Origin: Brevibacillus brevis
Lineage (GTDB): Bacteria; Bacillota; Bacilli; Brevibacillales; Brevibacillaceae
Length of the DNA stretch: 64,000 nucleotides
Direction of reading: 5' to 3'
NCBI RefSeq assembly: GCF_022026395.1
Contig: NZ_CP041767.1
Span: forward strand, 2,450,501-2,514,500
Both the position numbers and the translations under genes were made by a program. The notes beneath the pieces were generated by a model, which saw only the letters and a program-made list of their open reading frames with translations, was not told the origin of the DNA and searched no databases. This document shows positions 1 to 8,669 of the stretch, in pieces (the first letter of the stretch is position 1; the number at the start of each line of letters is the position of its first letter).

Positions 1-1
1 G

Positions 2-793
2 CTCGCCGCAGGCTATTCCAGCCATGAGTTGAAACCGATCTTTGAAGAGCTGGATTACCTTCACTTTCTCAAACGCTCAGGGCTGGGCAAGCTCCCTCTC
101 ATCGGACCAATCTATGAACTCGTCGTGCGAGAAGGGATTTATCGAGCAGATCGAATTGAGTTGTTCATAGAGGAGTTGTTATTACGAAAAGGAGTACGAA
201 CATTCGGAGATCTTCCACCTGGTAAGCTGAAGATTGTCGCATCTGATGTCACTGACGGAAAAATGCTTATCTTTCCCGACGATTTGGTACGGTATGGTAT
301 AGAGCCCGATCAATTCCCTGTGGCACGAGCCGTTCGTATGTCTTCCTCCATTCCGTTTTTTTTTCAGCCAGCAAAGCTGACAAATGCTGGACATGTACAT
401 TACATCGTCGATGGCGCATTATTGAGCAACTACCCCGTTTGGTTGTTTGATGTACCGGGGACTCCGCGGTGGCCTACGATTGGTTTTCGTCTGAGTGATG
501 ATCAAGACAAGAGAGAAGCGACCAGCATCAAAGGTCTTTTTTCCTTCTCCCGGGGATTGCTGGCGACTATGCTCGATGCTCATGACCGTCTCCATGTGGA
601 AAAGGCAAAAGCCGTCCGGACGATTTTTATCCATACATTAGGGGTGAGAACCACTCAATTTCAGCTGTCAAATGAAATCAGGCAACAATTGTTTGAATCA
701 GGGGAGGGAGCGGCTCACAAATTTTTGGCACAATGGGATTTTGAAGATTACGTCAAAGTGTTTCGCAATCGTTCTCCGAAAATGCTGGTCTAA
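2..793 (+). CDS. yqhO: Patatin-like phospholipase, 5' end outside window (YqhO type)
   Basis: The frame is open from base 2, so the start lies upstream; 263 residues are visible. The protein looks like the C-terminal part of a bacterial patatin-like acyl hydrolase. The conserved DGA motif (around bases 411-419, followed by LLSNYP) supplies the aspartate of the Ser-Asp dyad. The GXSXG nucleophile elbow would lie before the window; only the residues LAAGYSSHE are seen at the edge. A run FFFQP marks the usual core strand before DGA. The order patatin-yqhP-yqhQ-yqhR-aroQ-yqhT-efp matches the B. subtilis yqhO region, which supports the call. The substrate is unknown. The gene ends at a bidirectional terminator shared with yqhP. 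Confidence 0.85.
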   Translation, partial: LAAGYSSHELKPIFEELDYLHFLKRSGLGKLPLIGPIYELVVREGIYRADRIELFIEELLLRKGVRTFGDLPPGKLKIVASDVTDGKMLIFPDDLVRYGIEPDQFPVARAVRMSSSIPFFFQPAKLTNAGHVHYIVDGALLSNYPVWLFDVPGTPRWPTIGFRLSDDQDKREATSIKGLFSFSRGLLATMLDAHDRLHVEKAKAVRTIFIHTLGVRTTQFQLSNEIRQQLFESGEGAAHKFLAQWDFEDYVKVFRNRSPKMLV

Positions 794-800
794 TAAAAAA

Positions 801-835
801 CAGGTTGCCGATTCAGGCAACCTGTTCTTCTTTTT
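801..835. terminator. Bidirectional intrinsic terminator between yqhO and yqhP
   Basis: A perfect 9-bp stem, CAGGTTGCC (801-809) with GGCAACCTG (816-824), has a T-rich tail on the plus strand and a run of A residues before it, which is a T tract for the minus strand. It can serve both converging genes. Confidence 0.85.
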
Positions 836-1193
836 AGTGGGAGATATTATTTTGGGATTTTTCGTCTTGCTTCTCTTTTTGCTTCCCTTTGCTGCCTTCG
901 ATCACACGAAACGGATGATCTTTTCTAGGGGTAGTCGACTGCTTTTTCACTGCTTGCCGAGCGATGGAGGGCTTTTGCTTCACCTTGACCTTTGGCTGTC
1001 TAGGTTTGCCCGCTCCTGCGCCTTGTGAAAAGAAGGAGCCGGTTTGTAAATAGTTGCGCACGACCAAGAAAAGTACAACGGATAATCCCAAGATGACAAT
1101 CGTACTGACAGGATCATTGATGAGAGTGATCAAAAATCCGTAAATCGCCAATACGATCACTATCAGAATCACTGGTGGAATGCGGCGTAACAT
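834..1193 (-). CDS. yqhP: YqhP/SA1362-type small membrane protein
   Basis: 119 residues. Residues about 6-47 form two hydrophobic membrane segments close together. The rest is a very basic, Lys/Gln-rich tail (KVKVKQKPSIARQAVKK and similar) with no visible domain, probably cytoplasmic. The family is found in Firmicutes between yqhO and yqhQ; no biochemical role is known to me. It is read on the minus strand, 36 bases downstream of yqhQ, so the two may share a transcript. Assignment rests on context and architecture more than on motifs. Confidence 0.75.
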   Translation of the reverse strand: MLRRIPPVILIVIVLAIYGFLITLINDPVSTIVILGLSVVLFLVVRNYLQTGSFFSQGAGAGKPRQPKVKVKQKPSIARQAVKKQSTTPRKDHPFRVIEGSKGKQKEKQDEKSQNNISH

Positions 1194-1229
1194 AGGGCTT
1201 CACCTCTATGGGAATAAAAATGCCTCACG

Positions 1230-2165
1230 TTATCCGGTCGTAATCATTCTTTCCTGCACGTGCTTCTGATCAAGCTCCCGCATCTTCTGGAAGGAAGCGA
1301 TGGCTACCTCGACTTGGCTGTCATCTGGTTCACGAGTTGTGATCTTTTGCAGCCACAATCCTGGATAACCAAGATAACGTAGGACGGGTACATCACGGAG
1401 CTTGTTTGTCCACTGCAAAACCTCATAAGAGACGCCGATTACCAGTGGCAAAAGAACAATGCGTTGTACGACCCTCTCCGTCAGGGAGTCATAACTGAAC
1501 AGTGAGTAAATCACTACACCGACGAACACTGAGAAAATGAGAAAACTGCTCCCGCAACGATAATGCAGAGCGGAAAATTTTTGTACATTGGCTACTGTTA
1601 ATTCTACCCCGGATTCGAATGCGTTAATCACTTTATGCTCGGCTCCGTGGTATTGAAAAAGCCTTTTAATCAACGGAGTTTGTGCAATCGCTGTAATGTA
1701 GCCGAGGAGGAGCAAAATTTTAAATCCGCCTTCAGCCAACGTTTGAGGAACGCCATCCGGTACCCATTTTCCGAGTAAAAAGTCTGCCAGGAAAACGGGA
1801 ACGAGTGTGAATACGAATTTCCCGAACAAGAAGGAAAGTACCCCGACGACAGCAACACCTAGAATCATGGTGAGCTTCGATGGACTTTCAGAAACTTCTT
1901 CTCCAGACTCCATACTGTATTGTTCAGAGGCGAAGTTGAGATGTTTGGCCCCATTGGCGCTGGCTTCGACCAAACCAACAATCCCACGCAAAAACGGAAT
2001 CTTTTTCAGCGTAGTAATCCATTTATATTCGGACCTAGGGGATTCAAAATACTCAATTTCATGATTTTTTTTGCGAACAGCCGTAACAGTCGTGGTTTTG
2101 CCACCGAACATAACTCCTTCGATGACGGCCTGACCGCCGTAGCTAGGTACGTTTTGTTGCGCCAA
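1230..2165 (-). CDS. yqhQ: DUF1385 membrane protein YqhQ
   Basis: 311 residues with the family hallmark YGGQAVIEGVMFGG near the N terminus and four or five hydrophobic segments, including those around the sequences ILGVAVVGVLSFLF and ILLLLGYITAIAQ. A conserved histidine-rich stretch (FQYHGAEHKVINAFE) resembles a metal or ligand site typical of DUF1385; the molecular role is unknown. I prefer the TTG at 2165 because GGTGAT stands four bases before it and it gives the usual eight residues before YGGQ. An in-frame GTG at 2186 would add seven residues. It is divergent from yqhR and probably co-transcribed with yqhP. Confidence 0.85.
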   Translation of the reverse strand: MAQQNVPSYGGQAVIEGVMFGGKTTTVTAVRKKNHEIEYFESPRSEYKWITTLKKIPFLRGIVGLVEASANGAKHLNFASEQYSMESGEEVSESPSKLTMILGVAVVGVLSFLFGKFVFTLVPVFLADFLLGKWVPDGVPQTLAEGGFKILLLLGYITAIAQTPLIKRLFQYHGAEHKVINAFESGVELTVANVQKFSALHYRCGSSFLIFSVFVGVVIYSLFSYDSLTERVVQRIVLLPLVIGVSYEVLQWTNKLRDVPVLRYLGYPGLWLQKITTREPDDSQVEVAIASFQKMRELDQKHVQERMITTG

Positions 2166-2301
2166 TACAATCACCATCCTTACCACTATATTAACGGAAA
2201 TGGCGACTTGAAGCTACAAGGAGTTCGCACTTTTCCAACAAATGTAAAGTGAAAGTGAAAAGCTTGGAGGAAGAGCATACTAGAGAACAGAGGTGATGGA
2301 A

Positions 2302-2814
2302 ATGGAAATAAGCAAAACAGGACGGAGGCACAAGCAAGCACGCGTATCCCATACAGAGGAAGGAAGGAAAGGGAGTAAAAGAATCTCCGCTTCGAAGATT
2401 TTGGAGGTTGCATTCTGGGGAACGATCATTTGGGGGCTCGTTCGATGGATTGCTCACTTTTTGAACATGACCCCGTACGGAGTGGGGGCGTTTGCACGTC
2501 CTTTTATCAGCATCGAGGACGAAAATACGTTTGCGAGCGTGTGCCTTGGTGGTATTGTGCTGTTTGTTGAAACAGTCGTTGCTTCCTTTGTGTTTAGCCT
2601 GCTATTTAGCCGGATCCGTGCGTGGTGGTTGGGACTCGTATACGGGGCGGTCATGTTAGTGATAGCGGGTTTCTTCTTTCATATCGGAAATTGGGAAATA
2701 GCCACCTTAAGTACGGAAGGCGCTTGGTATTTGACGTTTGGTTTATTCATTGGGATGACAATTATGCTTGAACAATCAGACGAGAATCATGCATGGAATG
2801 AGTCCACAAGGTAG
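2302..2814 (+). CDS. yqhR: YqhR-type four-helix membrane protein
   Basis: 170 residues: a basic, hydrophilic N terminus of about 35 residues, then four hydrophobic segments (about 38-55, 75-98, 103-123, 137-155). It matches YqhR by position (between yqhQ and aroQ) and topology; function unknown. The ATG at 2302 is chosen because AGGTGAT ends four bases before it. The in-frame GTG/ATG pair at 2293-2296 overlaps that ribosome-binding site. The C terminus is acidic and polar. Confidence 0.75.
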   Translation: MEISKTGRRHKQARVSHTEEGRKGSKRISASKILEVAFWGTIIWGLVRWIAHFLNMTPYGVGAFARPFISIEDENTFASVCLGGIVLFVETVVASFVFSLLFSRIRAWWLGLVYGAVMLVIAGFFFHIGNWEIATLSTEGAWYLTFGLFIGMTIMLEQSDENHAWNESTR

Positions 2815-2884
2815 GAGGATTTCTCCGTTCCTTGTCAAAATGGATGTAACAATGTTCGAAATGTTGCTTTAGCGATTGTCTGCT

Positions 2885-2912
2885 TTGGATTCAGAACGGC
2901 TTGTGGTAAAAT
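2885..2912 (+). promoter_or_regulatory. Possible sigma-A promoter for aroQ
   Basis: TTGGAT (2885-2890), 16-bp spacer, TAAAAT (2907-2912), about 42 bases before the aroQ start. Spacing is slightly short. Confidence 0.4.
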
Positions 2913-2954
2913 GTTTCATTAATAAAAAAACTTTTATGGGAAGAGGGATGGTCG

Positions 2955-3395
2955 ATGACTTCCGTCTTGTTACTGAACGGGCCCAACCTGAATTTATTGG
3001 GGACAAGGGAACCGGATGTTTACGGAAGGGAAACGCTGGAGGATGTGGTGACAACCTTGAAGGGTGTCATGGATGAGTTGGGTGGAAAGCTTGAGCATCT
3101 CCAATCGAATCACGAAGGTGTCCTCATCGACGCGATTCATCAGGCGAGAGGCGTCCATGACGGCATCTTGATCAATCCAGGGGCATTCACCCATTACAGC
3201 TATGCGATCCGAGACGCATTGGCTAGCGTGGCTCTGCCGACGATTGAAGTACATATTTCCAATATTCATGCACGGGAACCATTTCGACATCACTCGGTCA
3301 TCGCACCAATCGCGATTGGACAAGTTGTCGGGTTGGGGATCGATGGATATGAATGGGCGTTACGAGCGCTCGTCCGTAAAATTAAAAAAAAATAA
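2955..3395 (+). CDS. aroQ: Type II 3-dehydroquinate dehydratase
   Basis: 146 residues, the normal length for the dodecameric type II enzyme. It converts 3-dehydroquinate to 3-dehydroshikimate in the shikimate pathway in the cytoplasm. The N-terminal [20 protein letters not shown] contains the catalytic Arg and Tyr of the flexible lid. [21 protein letters not shown] and [17 protein letters not shown] supply the Asn and His of the active site. A ribosome-binding site AGAGGG precedes the ATG. It is followed closely by the M24 peptidase and efp, as yqhS-yqhT-efp are in B. subtilis. Confidence 0.96.
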   Translation: MTSVLLLNGPNLNLLGTREPDVYGRETLEDVVTTLKGVMDELGGKLEHLQSNHEGVLIDAIHQARGVHDGILINPGAFTHYSYAIRDALASVALPTIEVHISNIHAREPFRHHSVIAPIAIGQVVGLGIDGYEWALRALVRKIKKK

Positions 3396-3423
3396 AAGCT
3401 TTCAAAAAGGGGAAAAGGCTGCT

Positions 3424-4494
3424 ATGAAACAACGTCTGGATAAATTGCGCGAAGCACTTGCACAAGTGGGAGCAGAGGCGTTTATTACCGAAAAAGCAGA
3501 GAATCGCTTCTACTTGAGTGGTTTCACCGGATCAACGGGATGGGTAATTGTCACTGAAACAGAGGCGTTTCTCGTCACTGACTTCCGCTATGTGGAACAA
3601 GCGCAAGAACAAGCACCTGATTTTACGGTGGTAAATAACGAGAGAAAAGCTGTTGAAGCGATGGCAAAGCTCCTGCAAGAAAAAGGGATCAAGCGTTTGG
3701 CATTCGAGAGCAGCGTGTCCTTTGGCACCTATCAGGAATGGAACAAAGGATTTGACGGAGTAGAGCTGGTGTCAACAAGCGGACTGCTTGAAAAAATCCG
3801 CATGTTTAAAGACGAATCCGAGATGGTTATCATTCGTGAAGCAGTTCGCATCGCGGAAGCAGCATTTACGCATATTCAAGGGTACATCAAGCCAGGTGTG
3901 TGTGAATCCGATGTTGCCTTGGAATTGGAATACTTCATGCGCAAGCAAGGAGCGTCAGGCTCTGCATTTGATATGATCGTAGCCTCAGGTGTGCGCGGTG
4001 CTCTGCCACATGGACGTGCGTCCGGGAAAGTGATTCAGGCAGGGGAAATGGTTACGCTCGACTTTGGTGCTGCATATCAGGGCTATCATTCTGATATCAC
4101 ACGCACGTTGTCTGTGGGAGAGCCAGACCCGAAAATGCGTGAAATCTACGAAATTGTTTTGCGAGCCCAGCTCGCAGGTTTAGAAGCACTGAAGCCAGGT
4201 GTCTCCGCAAAAGACGCTGACGCAGCAACAAGAGATATCATCACAGCAGCAGGCTATGGTGACGCATATGGACATAGCGCGGGTCATGGTCTCGGACTGG
4301 AAGTTCACGAGCTGCCAGGGCTGTCGACTGTAAGTACGTTCGTATTGGAGCCAGGTATGCTCGTAACGATGGAGCCAGGCATTTACGTCACAGGACTTGG
4401 TGGCGTTCGGATCGAAGACGATGTGTGGATTACAGCTGACGGTCATGAGAACCTGAACAAGTCCACGAAAGAGTTGCTCATTTTGCCTGTGTAA
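3424..4494 (+). CDS. yqhT: M24 family Xaa-Pro aminopeptidase-like metallopeptidase (YqhT)
   Basis: 356 residues: an N-terminal creatinase/prolidase-like domain (about 1-125) and a C-terminal pita-bread catalytic domain. Metal ligands are visible in order: Asp in TLDFGA, Asp in HSDITRT, His in SAGHGLGLEVHE, Glu in TMEPGIY and Glu in VRIEDD. It probably removes N-terminal residues before proline; proline specificity is family knowledge, not shown here. The ATG at 3424 follows GGGGAAAAGG. The frame remains open far upstream through aroQ, but those starts overlap aroQ and are ignored. Cytosolic: no signal peptide. Confidence 0.92.
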   Translation: MKQRLDKLREALAQVGAEAFITEKAENRFYLSGFTGSTGWVIVTETEAFLVTDFRYVEQAQEQAPDFTVVNNERKAVEAMAKLLQEKGIKRLAFESSVSFGTYQEWNKGFDGVELVSTSGLLEKIRMFKDESEMVIIREAVRIAEAAFTHIQGYIKPGVCESDVALELEYFMRKQGASGSAFDMIVASGVRGALPHGRASGKVIQAGEMVTLDFGAAYQGYHSDITRTLSVGEPDPKMREIYEIVLRAQLAGLEALKPGVSAKDADAATRDIITAAGYGDAYGHSAGHGLGLEVHELPGLSTVSTFVLEPGMLVTMEPGIYVTGLGGVRIEDDVWITADGHENLNKSTKELLILPV

Positions 4495-4535
4495 TTTATA
4501 CTTATTCTGTTATTGATTGATTTGGGAGGACTACC

Positions 4536-5093
4536 ATGATCTCTGTAAACGATTTTCGTACCGGTTTGACAATCGAAGTGGATGGCAATATTTATACCGT
4601 GCTAGAATTCCAACACGTAAAACCAGGTAAAGGTGCGGCTTTCGTTCGCTCCAAACTGCGCAACCTGCGTAACGGCAACACGACGGAAATGACTTTCCGT
4701 GGCGGTGAAAAAGTTAACCCTGCCCGCATCGAATCCAGCACCATGCAATACCTGTATGCGAGCGGAGACGAGTACACTTTCATGAATACCGAGACTTATG
4801 AGCAAATGACGTTCACCCGCAACCAAATCGAGCGTGAACTGCGTTTCCTCAAGGAAAACATGAACGTGCAAATCATGCAGTACAACGGCGAAACAATCGG
4901 TATTCAATTGCCAAATACGGTTGAACTCGTTGTAACAGAATGTGAGCCAGGTGTAAAAGGTGACACTGCTTCCAACGTAACAAAGAAAGCAACCTTGGAA
5001 ACTGGTTTCGTAGTAAACGTTCCTCTCTTCGTAGAAGAAGGAGAGCGTTTGATCATCGATACTCGTACGGAAGCATACGTTTCCCGCGCGTAA
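4536..5093 (+). CDS. efp: Translation elongation factor P
   Basis: 185 residues, the standard length. EF-P binds between the P and E sites of ribosomes stalled on polyproline stretches. The KOW-like domain I carries the tip loop VKPGKGAAF; Lys32 is the residue that B. subtilis modifies with a 5-aminopentanol group, so this organism likely uses that bacillus-type modification (inference). Two OB domains follow, ending in [20 protein letters not shown] site precedes the ATG by seven bases. It is last in the yqhS-yqhT-efp run and is followed by a strong terminator. Confidence 0.97.
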   Translation: MISVNDFRTGLTIEVDGNIYTVLEFQHVKPGKGAAFVRSKLRNLRNGNTTEMTFRGGEKVNPARIESSTMQYLYASGDEYTFMNTETYEQMTFTRNQIERELRFLKENMNVQIMQYNGETIGIQLPNTVELVVTECEPGVKGDTASNVTKKATLETGFVVNVPLFVEEGERLIIDTRTEAYVSRA

Positions 5094-5110
5094 AAGTACA
5101 GATTACAAGA

Positions 5111-5145
5111 AAAAGCTGTGCCCATATGGGTGCAGCTTTTTTTAT
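5111..5145 (+). terminator. Intrinsic terminator after efp
   Basis: AAAAGCTGTGCCC pairs with GGGTGCAGCTTTT (13 bp with two G-T pairs, loop ATAT) and is followed by TTT. Confidence 0.9.
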
Positions 5146-5168
5146 TTCCTTCTCCGATTGAAGTGGTA

Positions 5169-5197
5169 TTGTAAAAATTATGCAATTGCACTACATT
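5169..5197 (+). promoter_or_regulatory. Probable sigma-A promoter of the aadK-like gene with a palindrome in the spacer
   Basis: TTGTAA (5169-5174), 17-bp spacer, TACATT (5192-5197). The spacer contains the perfect palindrome TGCAATTGCA (5181-5190), which could be an operator. Confidence 0.5.
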
Positions 5198-5234
5198 AAT
5201 TGTACGAAGAAATAGAAAGTGGAGGGGGATGGCT

Positions 5235-6089
5235 TTGAGAACGGAACAAGAAATGATGAGCATGCTGATTGATTTCGCTAAAAAGGATGATCGAATCCGC
5301 TTGGTAACATTGGAAGGGTCACGCACGAACAGAAATATACCCGCTGATCCATTCCAAGATTATGATATTTCATATTTTGTAACTGAAATGGATTCATTCA
5401 AGGAAAATGATGAATGGCTCGATGCTTTTGGGAATCGGATTATGATGCAAAAACCAGAGGATATGGAGCTTTTTCCGTCCGAGCTAGGAAATTGGTTTTC
5501 CTATCTGATGCTATTTGAGGATGGGAATAAAGTAGATCTCACACTGATTCCGATAGACGAGACGGAGCAGTATTTCGCAGATAGCGACGGCCTTATTGAG
5601 GTTTTGCTGGATAAGGACGAGCTTATCCAACACGATGTGCTCCCTTCCGATCACCAATATTGGATCAAGAAACCAACTGCTAGAGAGTTTGACGACTGCT
5701 GCAACGAATTTTGGATGGTCTCTACTTACGTTGTCAAAGGTTTGGCGAGAAAAGAAATCCTGTTTGCGATTGACCATCTCAACGAAATCGCCCGACCGAA
5801 TTTGCTCCGCATGATGGCTTGGCAAATCGGATGTGAGAAAGGGTTTACCTTTAGTGTCGGTAAAAACTACAAATTTATCGATCGCTATCTTCCAAAAGAA
5901 GATTGGGAAGCGCTACTATCCAGCTATAACGAAAACGGCTACCCGCAGATGTGGGAATCGTTATTCATGTGCTACGCGCTATTTCGAAAGTACTCCAAAG
6001 CGGTGGCAGATAGTCTCGGATATCCGTATCCAGATTACGATGAAGCCATTACCAAGTACGCGGAAAATATCTACCATTCGTGGAAGTGA
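5235..6089 (+). CDS. aadK: Aminoglycoside 6-adenylyltransferase, AadK/ANT(6) type
   Basis: 284 residues. The enzyme adenylylates streptomycin at the 6-hydroxyl with ATP. The nucleotidyltransferase core is seen as VTLEGSRTN (Gly-Ser motif) and DYDIS (metal-binding aspartates), followed by KVDLTLIP with the third carboxylate. The whole protein resembles B. subtilis AadK as I remember it, including MRTEQEMM at the N terminus and the same length. I therefore choose the TTG at 5235, nine bases after GGAGG, rather than the ATG at 5229 that lies inside the ribosome-binding site. It is a single-gene unit between efp and the sigma-factor operon. As in B. subtilis, it is likely intrinsic chromosomal resistance; no mobile element is near it. 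Confidence 0.92.
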   Translation: MRTEQEMMSMLIDFAKKDDRIRLVTLEGSRTNRNIPADPFQDYDISYFVTEMDSFKENDEWLDAFGNRIMMQKPEDMELFPSELGNWFSYLMLFEDGNKVDLTLIPIDETEQYFADSDGLIEVLLDKDELIQHDVLPSDHQYWIKKPTAREFDDCCNEFWMVSTYVVKGLARKEILFAIDHLNEIARPNLLRMMAWQIGCEKGFTFSVGKNYKFIDRYLPKEDWEALLSSYNENGYPQMWESLFMCYALFRKYSKAVADSLGYPYPDYDEAITKYAENIYHSWK

Positions 6090-6101
6090 TGGATGGAACT
6101 C

Positions 6102-6129
6102 AACCGCCTTTTATCAAGGGCGGTTTTCT
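6102..6129 (+). terminator. Intrinsic terminator after aadK
   Basis: AACCGCC (6102-6108) pairs with GGCGGTT (6119-6125), followed by TTCTT. Confidence 0.8.
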
Positions 6130-6245
6130 TATGTTGTGTAGATCGCTCGACGGTCCCCTTTTTGAAGTGTAGCCGGCCAGTGAATCCCTCAGGTATGGCG
6201 TGTCAGAGTCGAAGAGAACTGTGCTTTTTCTTCTCCTCCACCATG

Positions 6246-6274
6246 TTGACTCAAACTTTTTTAAAAAATGTAAT
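6246..6274 (+). promoter_or_regulatory. Probable sigma-A promoter of the ECF sigma/anti-sigma operon
   Basis: TTGACT (6246-6251), 17-bp A/T-rich spacer, TGTAAT (6269-6274). No convincing ECF-type -35/-10 pair was found by eye. The leader of about 95 bases contains no other obvious gene. Confidence 0.5.
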
Positions 6275-6373
6275 CATTTTTGGAAAGAAAATACAAAATG
6301 ATCCGTTAATCCATATGAAGCCTGCCAAAACGAACGCTGCGCAGCGAACTTTTTTGAAATGGGAGGATTTCCT

Positions 6374-6943
6374 TTGCAGGATGATTGGTTGCTCATACAA
6401 CAGGTACAAAAAGGGAATCGGGATGCCTACGCGCACCTGGTCGACAAGTACAAAGAACGATTATACAGCTATCTTTATCGAATGACGGGACAGCAGCAGG
6501 ATGCTCAAGACCTGACACAAGAGGCTTTCATCAAAGCGTACTGTCAGCTGGATAAGTATAAGCCGACAGATGCTTTTTTGGCCTGGCTGTATCGGATTGC
6601 GTCCAACTTGTGTATAGACGCGTGGCGCAAGAACAAGCACTACGCCAAAACACCTTTGGAAGAGACAAGACTGATTGAATCTGATACACCCGAAAAAGCG
6701 TATTTGGAAAAAGAAAAGCAAGATACTTTGCAGCAGCAAATCATGGCGTTGGGGGAAGAATACCGCGTTGTGTTTATGCTGAAATACTTGGAACAGATGA
6801 GCTACAAAGAGATTAGCGAAATTTTGCATGTTCCGGTTACAACTGTACAAATGCGTATCCATCACGCCAAGAAAAAGCTCCGGGCTAGTATCGCGCAAGA
6901 AATGTCAGGAGGTGCTGCTATCTATGAATTGCTCCAAAACTGA
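6374..6943 (+). CDS. ECF-family RNA polymerase sigma factor
   Basis: 189 residues. Sigma region 2 is seen as YRMTGQQQDAQDLTQEAFIKAY with the core-binding acidic stretch and FLAWLYRIASNLCIDAWRK for promoter melting. Region 4 is the helix-turn-helix MSYKEISEILHVPVTTVQMRIHHAKKKLR. The TTG at 6374 is chosen because GGGAGGA stands six bases before it; the upstream in-frame ATG is part of that site. The end overlaps the anti-sigma gene by 20 bases, which suggests translational coupling. Its regulon cannot be read from this window. It could correspond to a SigW/SigV/SigX-like envelope-stress factor, but I cannot say which. Confidence 0.92.
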   Translation: MQDDWLLIQQVQKGNRDAYAHLVDKYKERLYSYLYRMTGQQQDAQDLTQEAFIKAYCQLDKYKPTDAFLAWLYRIASNLCIDAWRKNKHYAKTPLEETRLIESDTPEKAYLEKEKQDTLQQQIMALGEEYRVVFMLKYLEQMSYKEISEILHVPVTTVQMRIHHAKKKLRASIAQEMSGGAAIYELLQN

Positions 6944-8615
6944 AGAGTTGCGCAAGTATTTGACTGGTGAGCTATCTGCAGGTGAAGCTAGACTGCTGGA
7001 AGGACATGTCGAAGAGTGCCTGCTCTGTCAGCGGCAGATGATGGAGGAAGAAGATAGCAGCGAGGAGTTTCCCAGCCTGCACGTTCCAAGCGCGTTACCC
7101 GCAGATTTTACTGCCCAGGTGATGTCGGCGTTGGAGCACGTCAAGTTGCCGAAACCAAAACCAAATTGGAAAAAAAGGAGTGTAAACATTTTGAAGAAAA
7201 CCGCGTTAGCAGTAGCGAGTGTCACGGCAATTATTACGTTTGGGTCCATGGTGTCTCCGACTTTTGCGAGCTACGTAAACAGTGTCATCCAATCCATACA
7301 AGGCATCGACCAAGGAATGAAGCAGGCAGCAGAGAAGGGTTATGTCCAGGAGATCAATAAAAAGGTGACGGATCAAGGAATTACACTGGTTGTAAAAGAA
7401 GTGGTTGCGGATCCGGCTCGGATGGCGATCATTGCAAATATCGTGGATCAAAATGGCAAGCGTATCCCGTTTGATATGGAAAAAAACGCATTGTCCCTTA
7501 CTTACAAAACCAAGTCAGGTGAAGACCTGAATCCTGGTGGAGGGGGTTATTCCTACGGTGAAGAAGGAGAGTATCTTGTCGTCAACCATGATATTTTCCG
7601 ATTCCTGAAAGATAGCAAGTCATTACCGGATGAGATGGTCGTCGGTGTCGAAGCAACCATGTTAGGTGGGAAAGAAGGTAGCTGGAAGGTAGAGTTTCCA
7701 GTTGATATGAAAAAGGCAAGGGCAGTGGCAAGCTACACCGAGATAGGTCAAAAATATATGACTCCACATGGAATCGAGATCATGTTGCAAAACATTATGA
7801 CGGTACCGAGCACAAGTATGATCGAGTTGGAAATAGACTGGACAAAAGAAAGAGAAGAACAAATCCAAAAATGGAAAGAGCAAAACGGTTGGGTTGTAAA
7901 AGAGCCAAAAACAGGTGCATTCACAGAAGCCGAGAGGATGGAGAGGTATTTCATCGACCTGGGAGTAGCATTCCAAATAATTGATGAAAAAGGGAATGTG
8001 GTAGCAGGATGGGACGATGCGTTGCATGAAGAGCTTAACCAAATTCGAAAGAACAACGTAGAGCACTCGTACCGTGGAAAAGTGCATGATGACGGCAAAG
8101 GAGTTACGAAATGGAATGGGATAACTCCACTGGAAAAGGATCAAACGTACAAATTAAAAATGCACTCTCTGTACCTGTATGAGCCAGCGAAGTTTCAGGC
8201 AACCATCCCGGTGGATACCCTGTTAAAGGATAAGGTGACAGTGACGAACAGTGACAGTACCTATACCTTTACGGGCTTTACCTTAAAAACGACGGAGGGA
8301 GAAGAAAAAATCGGGAATGAGACCTATTTTGGAAAAGGTGCACTGATCTCGTTCTCGGCCATCCTTCCAGAAGGGATTGTTGACACGAGCGAATGGTCAG
8401 CGAAGGATGAATCTAAACAAAATTACAAGGTCTCCCGCAGCGGAACCTATAAGCGAGATAAGGATGGGCGCGTGCACGTAGAAGGAACATTCTTCATCCG
8501 CGACCTTGAAAAACAACCGAAAGAATTAAAGCTGTCCCACGCTATTCAGCAGCGGCAATACCAAGACCTCAACTGGGAAGTTCCGTTTGAGACGTCCAAT
8601 AACGCCAAACGATAA
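6924..8615 (+). CDS. Membrane anti-sigma factor with zinc-finger head and DUF4179/DUF5643-like ectodomain
   Basis: 563 residues. The N terminus is a zinc-binding anti-sigma head: His28, Cys32 and Cys35 in HVEECLLC, with Cys3 close by. A single membrane helix lies at about 89-110 (TALAVASVTAIITF). About 450 extracytoplasmic residues follow, built like DUF4179 (about 115-240) followed by DUF5643-type beta domains. This arrangement is typical of ECF anti-sigma factors that sense envelope conditions. The ATG at 6924 follows AGGAGGTG and sits inside the sigma gene. The long outer domain is unusually large compared with RsiW-like proteins and is probably the signal-sensing part. A terminator ends the two-gene operon. 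Confidence 0.88.
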   Translation: MNCSKTEELRKYLTGELSAGEARLLEGHVEECLLCQRQMMEEEDSSEEFPSLHVPSALPADFTAQVMSALEHVKLPKPKPNWKKRSVNILKKTALAVASVTAIITFGSMVSPTFASYVNSVIQSIQGIDQGMKQAAEKGYVQEINKKVTDQGITLVVKEVVADPARMAIIANIVDQNGKRIPFDMEKNALSLTYKTKSGEDLNPGGGGYSYGEEGEYLVVNHDIFRFLKDSKSLPDEMVVGVEATMLGGKEGSWKVEFPVDMKKARAVASYTEIGQKYMTPHGIEIMLQNIMTVPSTSMIELEIDWTKEREEQIQKWKEQNGWVVKEPKTGAFTEAERMERYFIDLGVAFQIIDEKGNVVAGWDDALHEELNQIRKNNVEHSYRGKVHDDGKGVTKWNGITPLEKDQTYKLKMHSLYLYEPAKFQATIPVDTLLKDKVTVTNSDSTYTFTGFTLKTTEGEEKIGNETYFGKGALISFSAILPEGIVDTSEWSAKDESKQNYKVSRSGTYKRDKDGRVHVEGTFFIRDLEKQPKELKLSHAIQQRQYQDLNWEVPFETSNNAKR

Positions 8616-8627
8616 AACAACATAGTC

Positions 8628-8669
8628 AAATCCCCCTCTGTCATGTATAAGAGGGGGATTTCGTTTTTT
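8628..8669. terminator. Bidirectional terminator between the anti-sigma gene and the DUF441 gene
   Basis: Perfect 12-bp stem AAATCCCCCTCT/AGAGGGGGATTT, loop of 10, then GTTTTTT on the plus strand. Confidence 0.9.

Noticed and set aside
672-1028. 118-codon plus-strand frame across the yqhO terminator
   Set aside because: It overlaps yqhO and yqhP and runs through a strong bidirectional terminator; no ribosome-binding site.
2191-2457. Minus-strand frames of 75-88 codons between yqhQ and yqhR
   Set aside because: They overlap yqhR and lack a ribosome-binding site; the hydrophobic, Cys/Phe-rich protein is typical of an antisense frame.
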